The position numbers and the translations under genes were made by a program. Under the pieces are notes generated by a model. The model saw only the letters and a list, made by a program, of their open reading frames with translations. It had not been told where the DNA came from and searched no databases. From the NCBI RefSeq assembly GCF_965363235.1, contig NC_134846.1:4593001-4657000 (forward strand): a stretch of 64,000 nt of DNA, written 5' to 3'. Source of the DNA: Mytilus galloprovincialis. Lineage: Eukaryota; Mollusca; Bivalvia; Mytilida; Mytilidae. Below are positions 55,241 through 64,000 of the stretch, one piece after another (within the stretch, counting starts at the first letter, position 1; each line of letters starts with the position of its first letter).

Positions 55241-56599
55241 TCAGATGTTTGCCTTTGGCATTTCTTTTTGTGAAGCTTTAGATAAGTTGGATAATTTATC
55301 TAATTTTGCAGTTTCATTGTTTGACCTTGGTTGTTTTGTCTGTTGTTTGGCTAAACTACAAGTTTTCATGCCATGCCCGTTTGACCCACATTGACTACAT
55401 GCGTGCATGAATTTGCATTCCCTTCTATAGCAAGTGCCGTAATTGTAGTTATTGCAGAGTTCTGCCCCTGCAATACTTGAAACCGGTCTGCCCCTCTTAT
55501 CTGTGTTACGAATATTTGTAGCCCCGTGGGATAAAGTTGGATTGCCGTGTTTTGCCTTTTCACAGAATTTTGATGTGTGGTCAAATTCCCCGCAGTGAGT
55601 ACATGCTCTGCTTTGAACATTATGAGTAACAAGGTTCAACAATTTGTCATCGACCTTTGACCAGTTGATAACAATATTGTGTTCAACTATGGCAGCAGCT
55701 GCTTTAGCAGAAAACATCTTGTGATATGTATAGAAACATGGGCCGTAATTTTGTGATATTTCGTTTATGTCAGATTCATATTGTTCCAATTCAACTTTTC
55801 TCTGAGGGAAAGCTTTCCCCATAATATTACGGTATTTCCGGAAAGCCCTATTAAATTCTTCTATTGAAAGATTGTGGTCCAATCTTACGTCTTTCTTACT
55901 CGAAAGCTCAACGGTAAACCCCCTTGACTGCATAGTTTGGTTTTGAGGTATATCATATTTAGGTGCCAATAATGTAGCCAGGTTAATGTCCCTACCTTCT
56001 ATTATCTGCTTTTTGATGGAAGGTGCAACGAAATCCATCTTTGGGAGATCTTCGGCGTAGTACACTTTTCCTGTCGATGTAGCCTCGGGAGCGGAATCTG
56101 TTGGTCGGCTATTAGAACATCTTATTGCAGATTCAAGTGTAGGTGTTGTTACTTCCTTTTCGGTAACATTTTCTGTATTTGAAGTTTTTAACAAGAGCTT
56201 AGCGATATTTGAAAGAGTTTCTGTTGCTGAAGTAAAGGCTGCCGCAGATTCCCTGAAGAGTACCTCACTGTTAAGATTAGGTGTGTTACCTGGCGTATGA
56301 ATATGCGTATCATTAACGACAGGAAGCGTTGACGGGTGATATAATCCTACTTCTTGATCATTCAAATTCGTATTTGTAGAGTTTTGCAACTCATTAACGG
56401 GAGGCTGATTAGATGTTTCAGGAATTGTTATAGACGGAGTTTTTGTTTTATTAGCCAAATACAACTGGCGAAGCATTTCTACCTTCCACGTTGCATTGAC
56501 CCCGATACCCATCTCTTTTAATTTTTCCAGATATGTTTCTTTTGGCCAATTTCTACTATTATCAATGTTTTGCTTACGTGGCCTCTTTCTACCACTCAT
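55241..56599 (-). CDS. Ngaro Gag-like protein with zinc fingers
   Basis: A 452-residue frame beginning MSGRKRPRKQNI. The N-terminal half is polar and low in complexity. The middle (about 220-330) has an alpha-helical block (SIEEFNRAFRKYRNIMGKAF). The C-terminal part has a zinc knuckle (CTHCGEFDHTSKFCEK, near residue 337), a CCCH-like finger (CNNYNYGTCYRRECKFMH) and another knuckle (CSQCGSNGHGMKTC). This fits a nucleic-acid-binding structural protein of a DIRS-order element. The stop lies 7 bp before the RT start, so re-initiation or a shared transcript is likely. Confidence 0.82.
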   Translation of the reverse strand: MSGRKRPRKQNIDNSRNWPKETYLEKLKEMGIGVNATWKVEMLRQLYLANKTKTPSITIPETSNQPPVNELQNSTNTNLNDQEVGLYHPSTLPVVNDTHIHTPGNTPNLNSEVLFRESAAAFTSATETLSNIAKLLLKTSNTENVTEKEVTTPTLESAIRCSNSRPTDSAPEATSTGKVYYAEDLPKMDFVAPSIKKQIIEGRDINLATLLAPKYDIPQNQTMQSRGFTVELSSKKDVRLDHNLSIEEFNRAFRKYRNIMGKAFPQRKVELEQYESDINEISQNYGPCFYTYHKMFSAKAAAAIVEHNIVINWSKVDDKLLNLVTHNVQSRACTHCGEFDHTSKFCEKAKHGNPTLSHGATNIRNTDKRGRPVSSIAGAELCNNYNYGTCYRRECKFMHACSQCGSNGHGMKTCSLAKQQTKQPRSNNETAKLDKLSNLSKASQKEMPKANI

Positions 56600-56856
56600 A
56601 TTGTTTTAGTTGATGTACTTACGTACGATTAAAAGAAATAGATGTGTAGAAATTTATCCTCTGTATCACGTTATAAATAACTATCTCAGGTTTCGAAAGT
56701 TCACCAATAGTTCATGAAATGTGTGTATTAAACTGTTTGTAATTAAAACAACACATTAATGTTCAGATAAATCCTTATTGATAAGGAATGTCACTTAGAA
56801 TCGAATTTTATATCAGCTGATATATACGAATTAGTTGATTAATTGTGTTAAATATA

Positions 56857-57011
56857 TTAACAAAAAGAATGGCGATGCCTTCAACGTAAACAAAGAAAAT
56901 TTATAAATAGTTTTCACGTGCTAAAAATAATTGAATGTAGATAATGCAATGAGGAACGGCAAGGGGCAAATCGTCTCTTGTATAAACCTGAATTATATAC
57001 ATAATTCTCAT
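56857..57011 (-). repeat. Ngaro terminal repeat A1
   Basis: 155 bp, from TTAACAAAAAGAATGGCGAT to CATAATTCTCAT on the plus strand. Identical by eye to A2 at 51425-51579. Confidence 0.88.
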
Positions 57012-58299
57012 ACATTCATGTAAAACTTGAAACTGTATGTAATATCTTATCTCTATGCATCATGTATAAACAAAAAATTCTAAAATCCTTAGTCATGTTA
57101 TTGTGACAATGTAAGAGCAGATTTGTGTATCCAATCAATTGATCCAATATGAAACATGACCAATTTACATTGGAATGGGTTGAACTTTATAACGATATTA
57201 TGTAATAAGAAGTACACTAAAAATCAAAGCCCGATTGTTTTATATGTTACTCTCCTCAATTCCAGGAAGCAACAGCTCTTTTTTCTTAAGTTCAAATACA
57301 GTGTCATAATTGGGTGTACAAAGCACTAATTTGCAATTCATGTTTTTAGCATTACAAAAAGACATATGTATAGAAAGGGGATCAAATCGACAGTTTTCGA
57401 AAAGAATTGTTTGTAGATATATTGAGGACCTCACAAAACAAGGTTCGAAGAAGTAAAAATAATTAAACGGAAAAATAAGAAAGAATATGCCTGCATGCGC
57501 AAAACATACTACGCATACGTAAACAACACTTAAGTCTTTCTTTCCCACGATAACATTTTTAAATGCACAGGAAAAATGAAGAAGGCACAAAACAAACCTA
57601 CGAACTAACATTTGTACAGTATCACATCTTTACATGAACCAGAACACAGACATGTATCTCTTCCTCATTAAAAACAAATTAGCTTACTGGATAAAGCAAA
57701 CAACTGATAATGTTTCACAAACTGTTTGATAAGGTTCAACCAGCTATATCCCAAATGACGTAAACGTTGTTTTGCCGATAAAACAGACATTCTGTATGAA
57801 TAAATTAAGGCGATATCATGTATAAACATTTTATTTTCACAGTAAAGGATTAGTGATTTATAATGTTATATGAATATAAGTACCGTTGTTCATAGTGGTA
57901 TATTTTAAGTGATCGTTATCCAAAACACAACAGATATGTTAACAAGATATTAGGTAACACGTTACCTACTAATTTGAAAGTTTTGTTTAAAGAGTCATTA
58001 CAATTAATTCAAATTCAGAGGAAATATAAGCTTAAACGGGTACTGAACATGATGAAATATTTGATTTATTTAGCATTAATTTGTTCCGAAAAACTCTTAA
58101 ATGTTTTAAAATGTAAAAGCAACCAATACCGGTGATTAATTTGGCTGCATACCAGATAAAAAAAATGCTTACAACTCTCCATGATCAAGCTCTGGGCTTC
58201 ATATAAAATCATTCCCTCTCATAGAAGCGAAGAAATCATTGTCGAAAGATTAATAGACAGACAGAATTACATACCGTGATGCAGGTAAAATGATACCCC
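57012..58299. other. Spacer, one 123-codon frame of unknown status
   Basis: A minus-strand frame at 57611-57240 ends KKKELLLPGIEESNI. Its C-terminal half looks protein-like (TILFENCRFDPLSIHMSFCN) but has no domain I know, and its N-terminal half is hydrophobic and AT-driven. I do not claim it as a gene. Confidence 0.3.
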
Positions 58300-58314
58300 C
58301 ACCTGAATATTTCC

Positions 58315-58670
58315 TTATAAAACAGAAAGATGTTGAAATTTCAGAAATCTTGGTAAATTGAAATTGTTCCTGGGAAAAATGTAACTAAAATTTTCCACAT
58401 TGCTATCATGTGTGAAATGATACAAGTGTAAGATAAACGGGATGTTGTTGATTGATGAATCTGAAAAAGAATCACATGGTATTGCTGACTTATATAGTAG
58501 TTTCTGAGAAAAATGTGACAAAAAAAATATCAACTTGGCTATCATGTGTAAAATCATACTAATTTTGTTAAACAGGAAGTTGTTGAGTGGGGAATCTTAA
58601 AATGCATCACAGGTTAAAGCTTACTTATAAACCCTGAAATAAAATATCAGAAATCCTCGTCTTCAAGTTC
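58315..58670. repeat. Two tandem units of a mollusc repeat
   Basis: Units start near 58370 and 58505 (period about 135 bp): GGGAAAAATGTAAC...GCTATCATGTGTGAAATGAT against GAGAAAAATGTGAC...GCTATCATGTGTAAAATCAT. Both continue with GGGATGTTGTTGATTGATGA or its variant. Partial units flank these. Confidence 0.7.
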
Positions 58671-58819
58671 CTCAAAAAATTAAACAAAATATATTTATGG
58701 CACAGACAGAGGTAGAACAGTAAACCCCTATTTTGTTTAAAGCGCATGTATAAATATTAAATGCTGCCCTATTTATCAATACATATTCATGTGTATAGTC
58801 ACTGTATACAGTAATAACA

Positions 58820-59619
58820 TCATTCTTCATTAGAAAAAAAGTCAGCTATCTTTTGGATCACTCGACGATTGTTACTAATTCTGGCCTTTCCACTGCCTGT
58901 CTGTTCACTCAACAAATAAAATAGACCATCAAATCCATCTCTATGATAAGAAATTTTCAGATGATTGTAAGTCAATGTTGAATCTTCAAGTTTCTTGAAA
59001 ATTGTTCTAGAGAGGACCTTATTTCTTAACAAGTGTTCTAATGACTCTTTATTCGGTTGCACACCCTGAAATGTAACTTGGTGACTGCTGTAAAAATAGT
59101 CAGATAGGAGAACATCAATTTTCTCCGTCTTTTTTACAAGAGACATAAGCATTCTACAATCATCTAAAGCGTTGTGAGCGGAATAAGCTTCATTCAACAG
59201 TTTCTGAGCAATATACTCTTGCTTGTAATTTTCAAATTCTGGATACAACATTTTGAAAAAAGGTAAAGTATCACAGAATCCAAAAATATATCTTGAAAAA
59301 TGATTCCATAATTTATAAAATTTTAATTGATTAAATAGTATGATACTGTCAAATCGCCTATTGTTATGAGCAGCAAGCACAATGTGTTTGTCACTGGCAC
59401 AAAGTGACATTAAAAACTGTATGAAATCTAAAAGAACTTGCTGTGGGTGTTTATGTGAAACTGGTTCATCATTGTAAAGGAGCTCATTTGTCGCTGTATT
59501 AAACTTTAATCCTGTCACTCTACATGCATCTTCTGAAATTTCTTGAGTAGGAGTTGCGTATCTGTTAAATTCTTGTTCTTCACAAACTGCAGAGATTTGT
59601 GTAACTGAACTTTGTCTAC
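58820..59619 (-). CDS. DEDDh exonuclease exon
   Basis: Acceptor TTTATATAG before GTAGACAAAG (phase 1). About 266 residues to the stop codon at 58820. It continues motif I (SRQSSVTQISAV), then DACRVTGLKF, motif II (HNNRRFDSIILFNQL) and motif III (HNALDDCRMLMSL), followed by about 100 residues without a known domain. Open throughout. Confidence 0.82.
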
Positions 59620-62600
59620 CTATATAAAAAAGAAAATAACTTAATAAATTGATGAAAATAAGTAGATTGAATGATTGTCATGGTAAAAGTTCAATTGCAA
59701 ATTTCTTTTGTATAATTTAACCAAGAGTAACAATAGTGGACACAGATCAGTATGGATAGTACTTAGCAGTCTGAGAGTATTGCATAGGAATATGACTCAA
59801 CTTACTAAAGGATACCTCCACATCCCACATTTGATTAACTAAATTATATCAATTATCTCCCTTGGAATTTCTTAGACCAGGATTATTTTTCTTTATATTT
59901 TCCAATAAATGTGCATCAATGACTTAAATTTTGTGTAAGTTTCATAACATTTCCTTGATGAGGCATTCTAAAAAGTTGCAGATTAAAAAGGTGGAAGGAC
60001 ATTATTTGGCTCAACTAATGAATTCCTGATTGTCTAGAACTTTTTTCCGAATAAAATACCATTGTTATACGACAGTGTTTTTTTTACAATAGAACTATAA
60101 ACGAACACAAGCTTTTTTTTTAGAAAATTTTCTCTTGACTATTTACCTAATAGTAAAAAAGACTTAACCAGCAAATAGTTTTTAACCATTTCCTGAACTT
60201 TTGTCTTTGGATAAAAGTGACATCATAGTCTGATAATACATCATTCTGATGCCATGGTTTTCTTTATAAAAAAATAGTTATTGACTGGCTTTTTCAAACA
60301 ATAGCAAGTTTAACTATGCTTCCACTCTTTATCCATTCAATGATTTGTCCTTATAACCTGTCAGTCAATAAGTATATAATATTGTCAGAAAATATCAAGT
60401 TTTTGTGAATACTTGGCTGATAGGTGAAATTGTTTGGCAAGTCTGGCATATTCCCTTACTCCTAAAGCTTGTACAAATAAACTTGATGCTTTCCTATTTC
60501 CAATTCATATTTATATCATACTTAGTCCTGTGGTCTCTAAATCATAAAAAACTACAACTTTCGCAATATGTTCACAGTTGTCCTCTAATGTCCTGGAATA
60601 ACTGTCAAATCAGGTTCTTGTGCATCAGCTAAAATATACAATTGAGGTCAAATTATATCTTGTAAGAAGACCTATCTGGAAAAATTCAATATAATGTATA
60701 AAATTAGAAAGAAGGGATGCAATAACACTGTTTCGGTTTTTGTGTCGTAATCCACTGTCATATGAAAAAGTAATGGAAACATTTTTTTTTGTTAAATCTT
60801 CAAAATACATTTTGATTTCAAATTTCTTTCTTATTTTGATATTGTTATATATTGGATAATTGTATATTTGAAAATTGTATATTTGGATATTTGAAAAAAA
60901 AACATAATATTAGATATGAAATACAAACCACAAAAGAGAGTAACAGTATTATAAATAATTTACCAATAATGTTAGCAGGGCAATTTCATTAATGGAAATT
61001 AGTCATGTTCTTTCATTGTCAAAATTATATTAAAAGGTTGTTCATCATGAAAGTTCAATCATATTCCCCAAACATCTATGTTGTCAAAAAACTCTAACAA
61101 AAATTATCTTTCTTTGTTAGAAAATAGTAAATCCCAAATTAATATAACTATAATTTTATATCAAATATTTTGAAATATATTTTATATATGGGTAGTGCTT
61201 TGATAACATGTTGTAGGAACAATTATTGTTTTTTTAAATTCTTATTGAAAACGTACAGATAAAATTTATACATACCAATGACATTTGAGCAGTAAGTGTC
61301 CCCTTCCCTGATTTCATGACTTCTTGTTTCTGAAGATCTCTGACTTTTAAGTTTTAAACGTTGTAACTGTAAAATATAAGAAATAAACATTCCTTTGCAT
61401 TGTTTCATGTAAAAGTAAAGTCTACACACTCTAAAGCATGACAAATTTAATGTTTATTCACATAGTTATAATGATACAATAGGATAATACTTTATATAAA
61501 ATTTAAAAAAAAACCAACAATTTAGAGGATTTTTTTTCATTTAAAAACTTTCTATCATATGATCAAAGGGATGTAACTCCCACAAAACAGGGATTTTTAA
61601 TTTTTTTTATCATGAAAATAAGAAATTTCAAAAGGCTGCATAAAACTATGTTTAGAATTTATCAATCTCCTTAAGTCATTTAATGTATAAAGATTGTGTT
61701 CGAATGAAAATTCTGAAATGCTTTTAAATCAAACCTTAAATTCCTTAGTCTTTGCTACAGTCCTTTTCCTGTTAACATCCTTGTCTCTTATTGCAGCTGT
61801 TACTGTTGTGGCAATTCCAGGACTAAGACCAAGCTCTTCATGGACCTAAAAAAACACACAAGAACTTGGGAGCTGTGTCTTACATTGTGTATGATAACAT
61901 TTCACAAAGCTACCATCCTAAACAACATAAATATTATTCTTTTTGATATATTTTTTTCTATGTATATGCCTGTCTCAAGTAAGGAACCTGTAATTCTGTC
62001 GTTTGTTTATGTGTTAGTGTTACAAATTTGTTTTTTGTTCTATTTTTTTTTATAAAAATAAGGCGGTTAGTTTGCTCTGAATTGTTTTACATTGTCATTT
62101 CGTGCCTTTTATAGCTGACTATGCAGTATGGGCTTGGCTCATTGTTGAAGGCCATATAGTCACCTATATATATAATTGTTAATTTCTGTGTCAAGTTTGT
62201 CTCATGGAGAGTTGTCTCATTGGCAATCATACCATATCTTCTTTTTTATATCTATGAGTTTCATGTGATTATGGTTTATCTTTCAACTTAACCTAATTAG
62301 TGAACCAGTTTTACAGTTTTTCAAGTTTATAAACCATATTCTGTTTAAAAAAATAATTTGATGAATGTTTTTATATTACTTTATTTAAATAAATTATTAG
62401 TACCTGTGCAACATATATGTAGCCTTCATTTTTTTGACAAACAGCAGCAGACAATCTGTGAGCTAAACTTCCACTCTCACTGTAATGCTTGTCTTTAGGG
62501 GCCTTTGATCGAACAGTGTTGTTAAAGCTTTCATTAGGATTACTGGAATCTAGTTCGCTCATCTTTCCCGGGTCAAGGTCTGTAAACACTTTTAAAAGAT

Positions 62601-63185
62601 CTTTTTTCAAGTTTTCATCTTTGAGATCTGCACCCCATGGTAGATTTCTATGCTTTGCTGTGGGTTTGTTTTTCATTTGGCACCAGTCTCCACATCCATC
62701 ATGATTACCAAACTGGTGTAGCACTACAGATGGTAAACTGTTCTTTATTCTGTCTGAGTCACCTTTGTTTTGGGCTAACATGAAAGAAAAACTTTTAATG
62801 AGAGCAGTAATTGTTTTTACAGACAGCTCTTTATATTTGCCTTTTATTTTGTGGAGCCTATTTGATATGTTCTTCTTTACATGATTGATGTCACTGACCT
62901 TTTCCAAACATGAGTCGACTTCACATCTTGCCCGATTGAATGCTGTGCAATCGTCATCTCCTATTAGTGTAATTACCGGGGTATCTTTCTTTTTGGCGTC
63001 TTTTAGTATTTCCACAATCATGTCTGGTTCCATAGATTTGGCTGAGCCACACCAATTCTTACGACATTTATGTTTTGTTGGTAGCCGTTTTTTAAATTTT
63101 GCCACATCACATTTCCTGCATCTCTTATATCGAGCACTATAGCCAACAACCTTTCCTGTTTTTTTCCCAATCATGGAAGCTGTTC
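58820..63185 (-). CDS. Mutator-like transposase / DEDDh exonuclease gene (3' part)
   Basis: Five exons (63185-62404, 61845-61735, 61366-61276, 60628-60522, 59619-58820) with fitting splice sites and phases. The first has a Mutator-like transposase segment: GKKTGKVVGYSARYKRC, a Cys-rich CRKCD...C, the candidate acidic motif LIGDDDC and PNESFNN. Exons 2 and 3 give a short basic linker (ELGLSPGIATTVTA, EIREGDTYCSN). Exons 4 and 5 give a DEDDh 3'-5' exonuclease: VVFYDLETTGL (metal ligands D and E), AHNNRRFDSI (second D) and HNALDDCRML (H and last D). The 5' end is beyond the window. Exon 4 has a one-base frame break ahead of the exonuclease motif. It may be a captured or domesticated transposase gene or part of a large DNA transposon. 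The role is inferred only. Confidence 0.8.
59620..60521. other. Intron of the transposase-exonuclease gene
   Basis: AT-rich, no repeat or exon recognised. The two 60-75 codon frames at 60405-60632 and 60625-60810 are chance frames. Confidence 0.5.
60522..60628 (-). CDS. Exonuclease motif I exon, with a frame break
   Basis: Acceptor TATTTTAG before CTGATGCAC, donor CTAA before GTATGA. The phase-1 frame from the previous exon reads ADAQEPDLTVIPGH then meets TAG. The exonuclease frame reads EDNCEHIAKVVVFYDLETTG. One missing base near 60583 would account for the change, so this is either an assembly indel or decay. The 3' phase (1) fits the next exon. Confidence 0.65.
61276..61366 (-). CDS. Small basic exon of the transposase-exonuclease gene
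   Basis: Acceptor ATTTTACAG before TTACAACG, donor ATTG before GTATGT (phase 1). Encodes LQRLKLKSQRSSETRSHEI then REGDTYCSNVI; the REGxTY pattern is one I recall at the end of Mutator-like transposase proteins. Confidence 0.72.
61735..61845 (-). CDS. Linker exon of the transposase-exonuclease gene
   Basis: Acceptor TTTTTTTAG before GTCCATGAAG, donor TTTAAG before GTTTGA. 37 codons, phase 0 at both ends: VHEELGLSPGIATTVTA then KDVNRKRTVAKTKEFK. Confidence 0.75.
61960..62250 (-). repeat. Mussel dispersed repeat R1 in an intron
   Basis: Complement of the R1 order: GTTTGTTTATGTGTTAG, AATTGTTTTACATTGTCATT, TAGCTGACTATGCAGTATGG, GAGAGTTGTCTCATTGGCAA, CATACCATATCTTCTT. It lies between the first two coding exons of the gene in this window. 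Confidence 0.85.
62404..63185 (-). CDS. Mutator-like transposase exon
   Basis: Acceptor TTTTTTTGTAG before GAACAGCTTCC, donor CAG before GTACTA (phase 0). About 260 residues, open throughout. Motifs in order: GKVVGYSARYKRCRKCD, KHKCRKNWCGSAKSMEPDM, VITLIGDDDCTAFNRARCEV, HDGCGDWCQMK, SSNPNESFNNTVRSKAP. The paired Cys and His residues suggest metal-binding sites as in this domain family. Confidence 0.82.
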
Positions 63186-64000
63186 CTACAAAAAAAGTTT
63201 TCCATTGAATATTTTTTTTAAATTACTGGATTTCATTAATTACGTGTTACACCCACTTTCATGTCAAAAGGAATCTAGCTCCTCATATATATTATTCACA
63301 TTATTGTACCCTTCATAAAAATAGTTGATACCAGGAGTATTTTTAATGTATTTTTATTCAAATTTATTTCATTTTTATAACCCTGTTCATTTTTATACAC
63401 ATATGTTTTTCTGCTGGTGGAAAATATTCTTTTTTACCTCTATGCCTTTTTCAATTTAGTTTTGCCAACAAACATAAACATATTTTACATACAATTTTCC
63501 TTACTTACAAAAAAACCAAAAGAGAAAAAAAAAAGAAGATGTGGTATGATTGCACATGAGACAACTCTCCACAAGAGCCCAAGATGACATAGAAATTAAC
63601 AATTATAGGTCACTGTACGGCCTTTAACAATGAGCAAAGCCAATACAGTATAGTCAACTGTTAAAGGCCCCTAAGTGACAAATAAATCAATATTGTCTGA
63701 TGAAGTATTCATTTTGTCCAAGAAACCCGTAAAAGGTAAACAAGATGGATAAAATCCAATTGTTATAATTTCTTTAGCCAAATTCTTTTGCAAACGATGA
63801 ATCTTTCATTGCAAACATTTTTTTTTCTTTTCCAAAATGTGTAAAAATGGAGGCTGCCAACGGAAACCCTGCTTCCAAGAATGATATATCTGTTCAATAT
63901 TTCTTAGTTTTAAGAATAAAATAAGTTTTTTTTTAGTTTTAGTATGACATGTAAACAGATCATAATACTTCCATCTTAAGATAGGTAAATAATAAAGATA
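63186..64000. other. Intron sequence to the right edge, with an R1 fragment
   Basis: R1 head at 63533-63690 (AAGAAGATGTGGTATGATTG, GTCACTGTACGGCCTTTAAC). No upstream transposase exon was found before the window ends. Confidence 0.55.

Larger units (their letters stand above)
50305..57011 (-). mobile_element. Ngaro-type (DIRS order) tyrosine-recombinase retrotransposon, looks whole
   Basis: On the minus strand: terminal repeat A1 (57011-56857), a Gag-like frame, an RT/RNase H frame, a tyrosine recombinase frame, then B1 (52103-51580), A2 (51579-51425), a 181-bp spacer and B2 (51243-50305). The order A1-genes-B1-A2-B2, with A2 abutting B1 exactly where the outer ends would meet in a circle, is the split direct repeat layout known for Ngaro and PAT elements. 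There is no LTR, integrase, or methyltransferase-like part after RNase H, which favours Ngaro over PAT or DIRS1. All three frames are open and A1 equals A2 over 155 bp by eye, so the copy is young. No target duplication is expected for this group. Confidence 0.9.

Noticed and set aside
52650-56599. Polinton or Crypton reading of the recombinase region
   Set aside because: The RT/RNase H frame and the A/B split repeats place it in the DIRS order; no DNA polymerase B or capsid gene is present.
57240-57611. 123-codon minus-strand frame
   Set aside because: Partly protein-like but no domain, splice sites or context; left as undetermined.

Overview
This 64 kb window looks like nuclear DNA of a marine bivalve, most likely a mussel (Mytilus or a close relative). 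It is strongly AT-rich. Its genes are split by GT-AG introns. It carries several dispersed repeat families that I recall as abundant in Mytilus, notably one starting near AAGAAGATGTGGTATGATT, together with bivalve-type Penelope, Ty3, Ngaro and MITE elements. The species call rests on memory of those repeats, not on a search.

I can assemble four host-type gene models, all on the minus strand. (1) 3886-6268: the 3' part of a LamG-plus-PAN/apple extracellular protein, in two exons joined in phase 1. (2) 15294-18970 (gene A) and (3) 32536-39181 (gene B): two paralogous single-pass membrane proteins of 300 and 271 residues. Each has a signal peptide, a small ectodomain with five matching cysteines, one transmembrane helix and a basic tail. 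Gene B has one more intron than gene A. (4) 58820-63185: the 3' part of a five-exon gene that joins a Mutator-like transposase domain to a DEDDh 3'-5' exonuclease; its 5' end lies beyond the right edge.

The rest is mostly mobile DNA. 1-510 (-): Penelope-like RT fragment. 10.69-14.56 kb (-): Ty3-type LTR fossil with gag and protease but no pol. 20.7-23.3 kb: a block of tandem repeats (a palindromic minisatellite, a 220-bp duplication, and an approximately 300-bp satellite with a MITE inside). 23.68, 25.92 and 34.66 kb: MITEs. 41.1-44.8 kb (+): Ty3 pol fossil. 45.5-47.8 kb (+): Penelope-like element with a nested insertion and tail repeats. 48.1-49.1 kb (+): 3' end of a LINE. 50.3-57.0 kb (-): an apparently whole and young Ngaro-type (DIRS order) tyrosine-recombinase retrotransposon with three open reading frames and the A1...B1-A2-B2 split direct repeats of that group.

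The items most worth a second look are the A/B pair of orphan membrane proteins, the transposase-exonuclease gene, and the young Ngaro copy whose terminal B repeat has an extra 415-bp unit. No rRNA gene, CRISPR array or bacterial-type operon is present. Long AT-rich stretches between these features hold nothing I can support.
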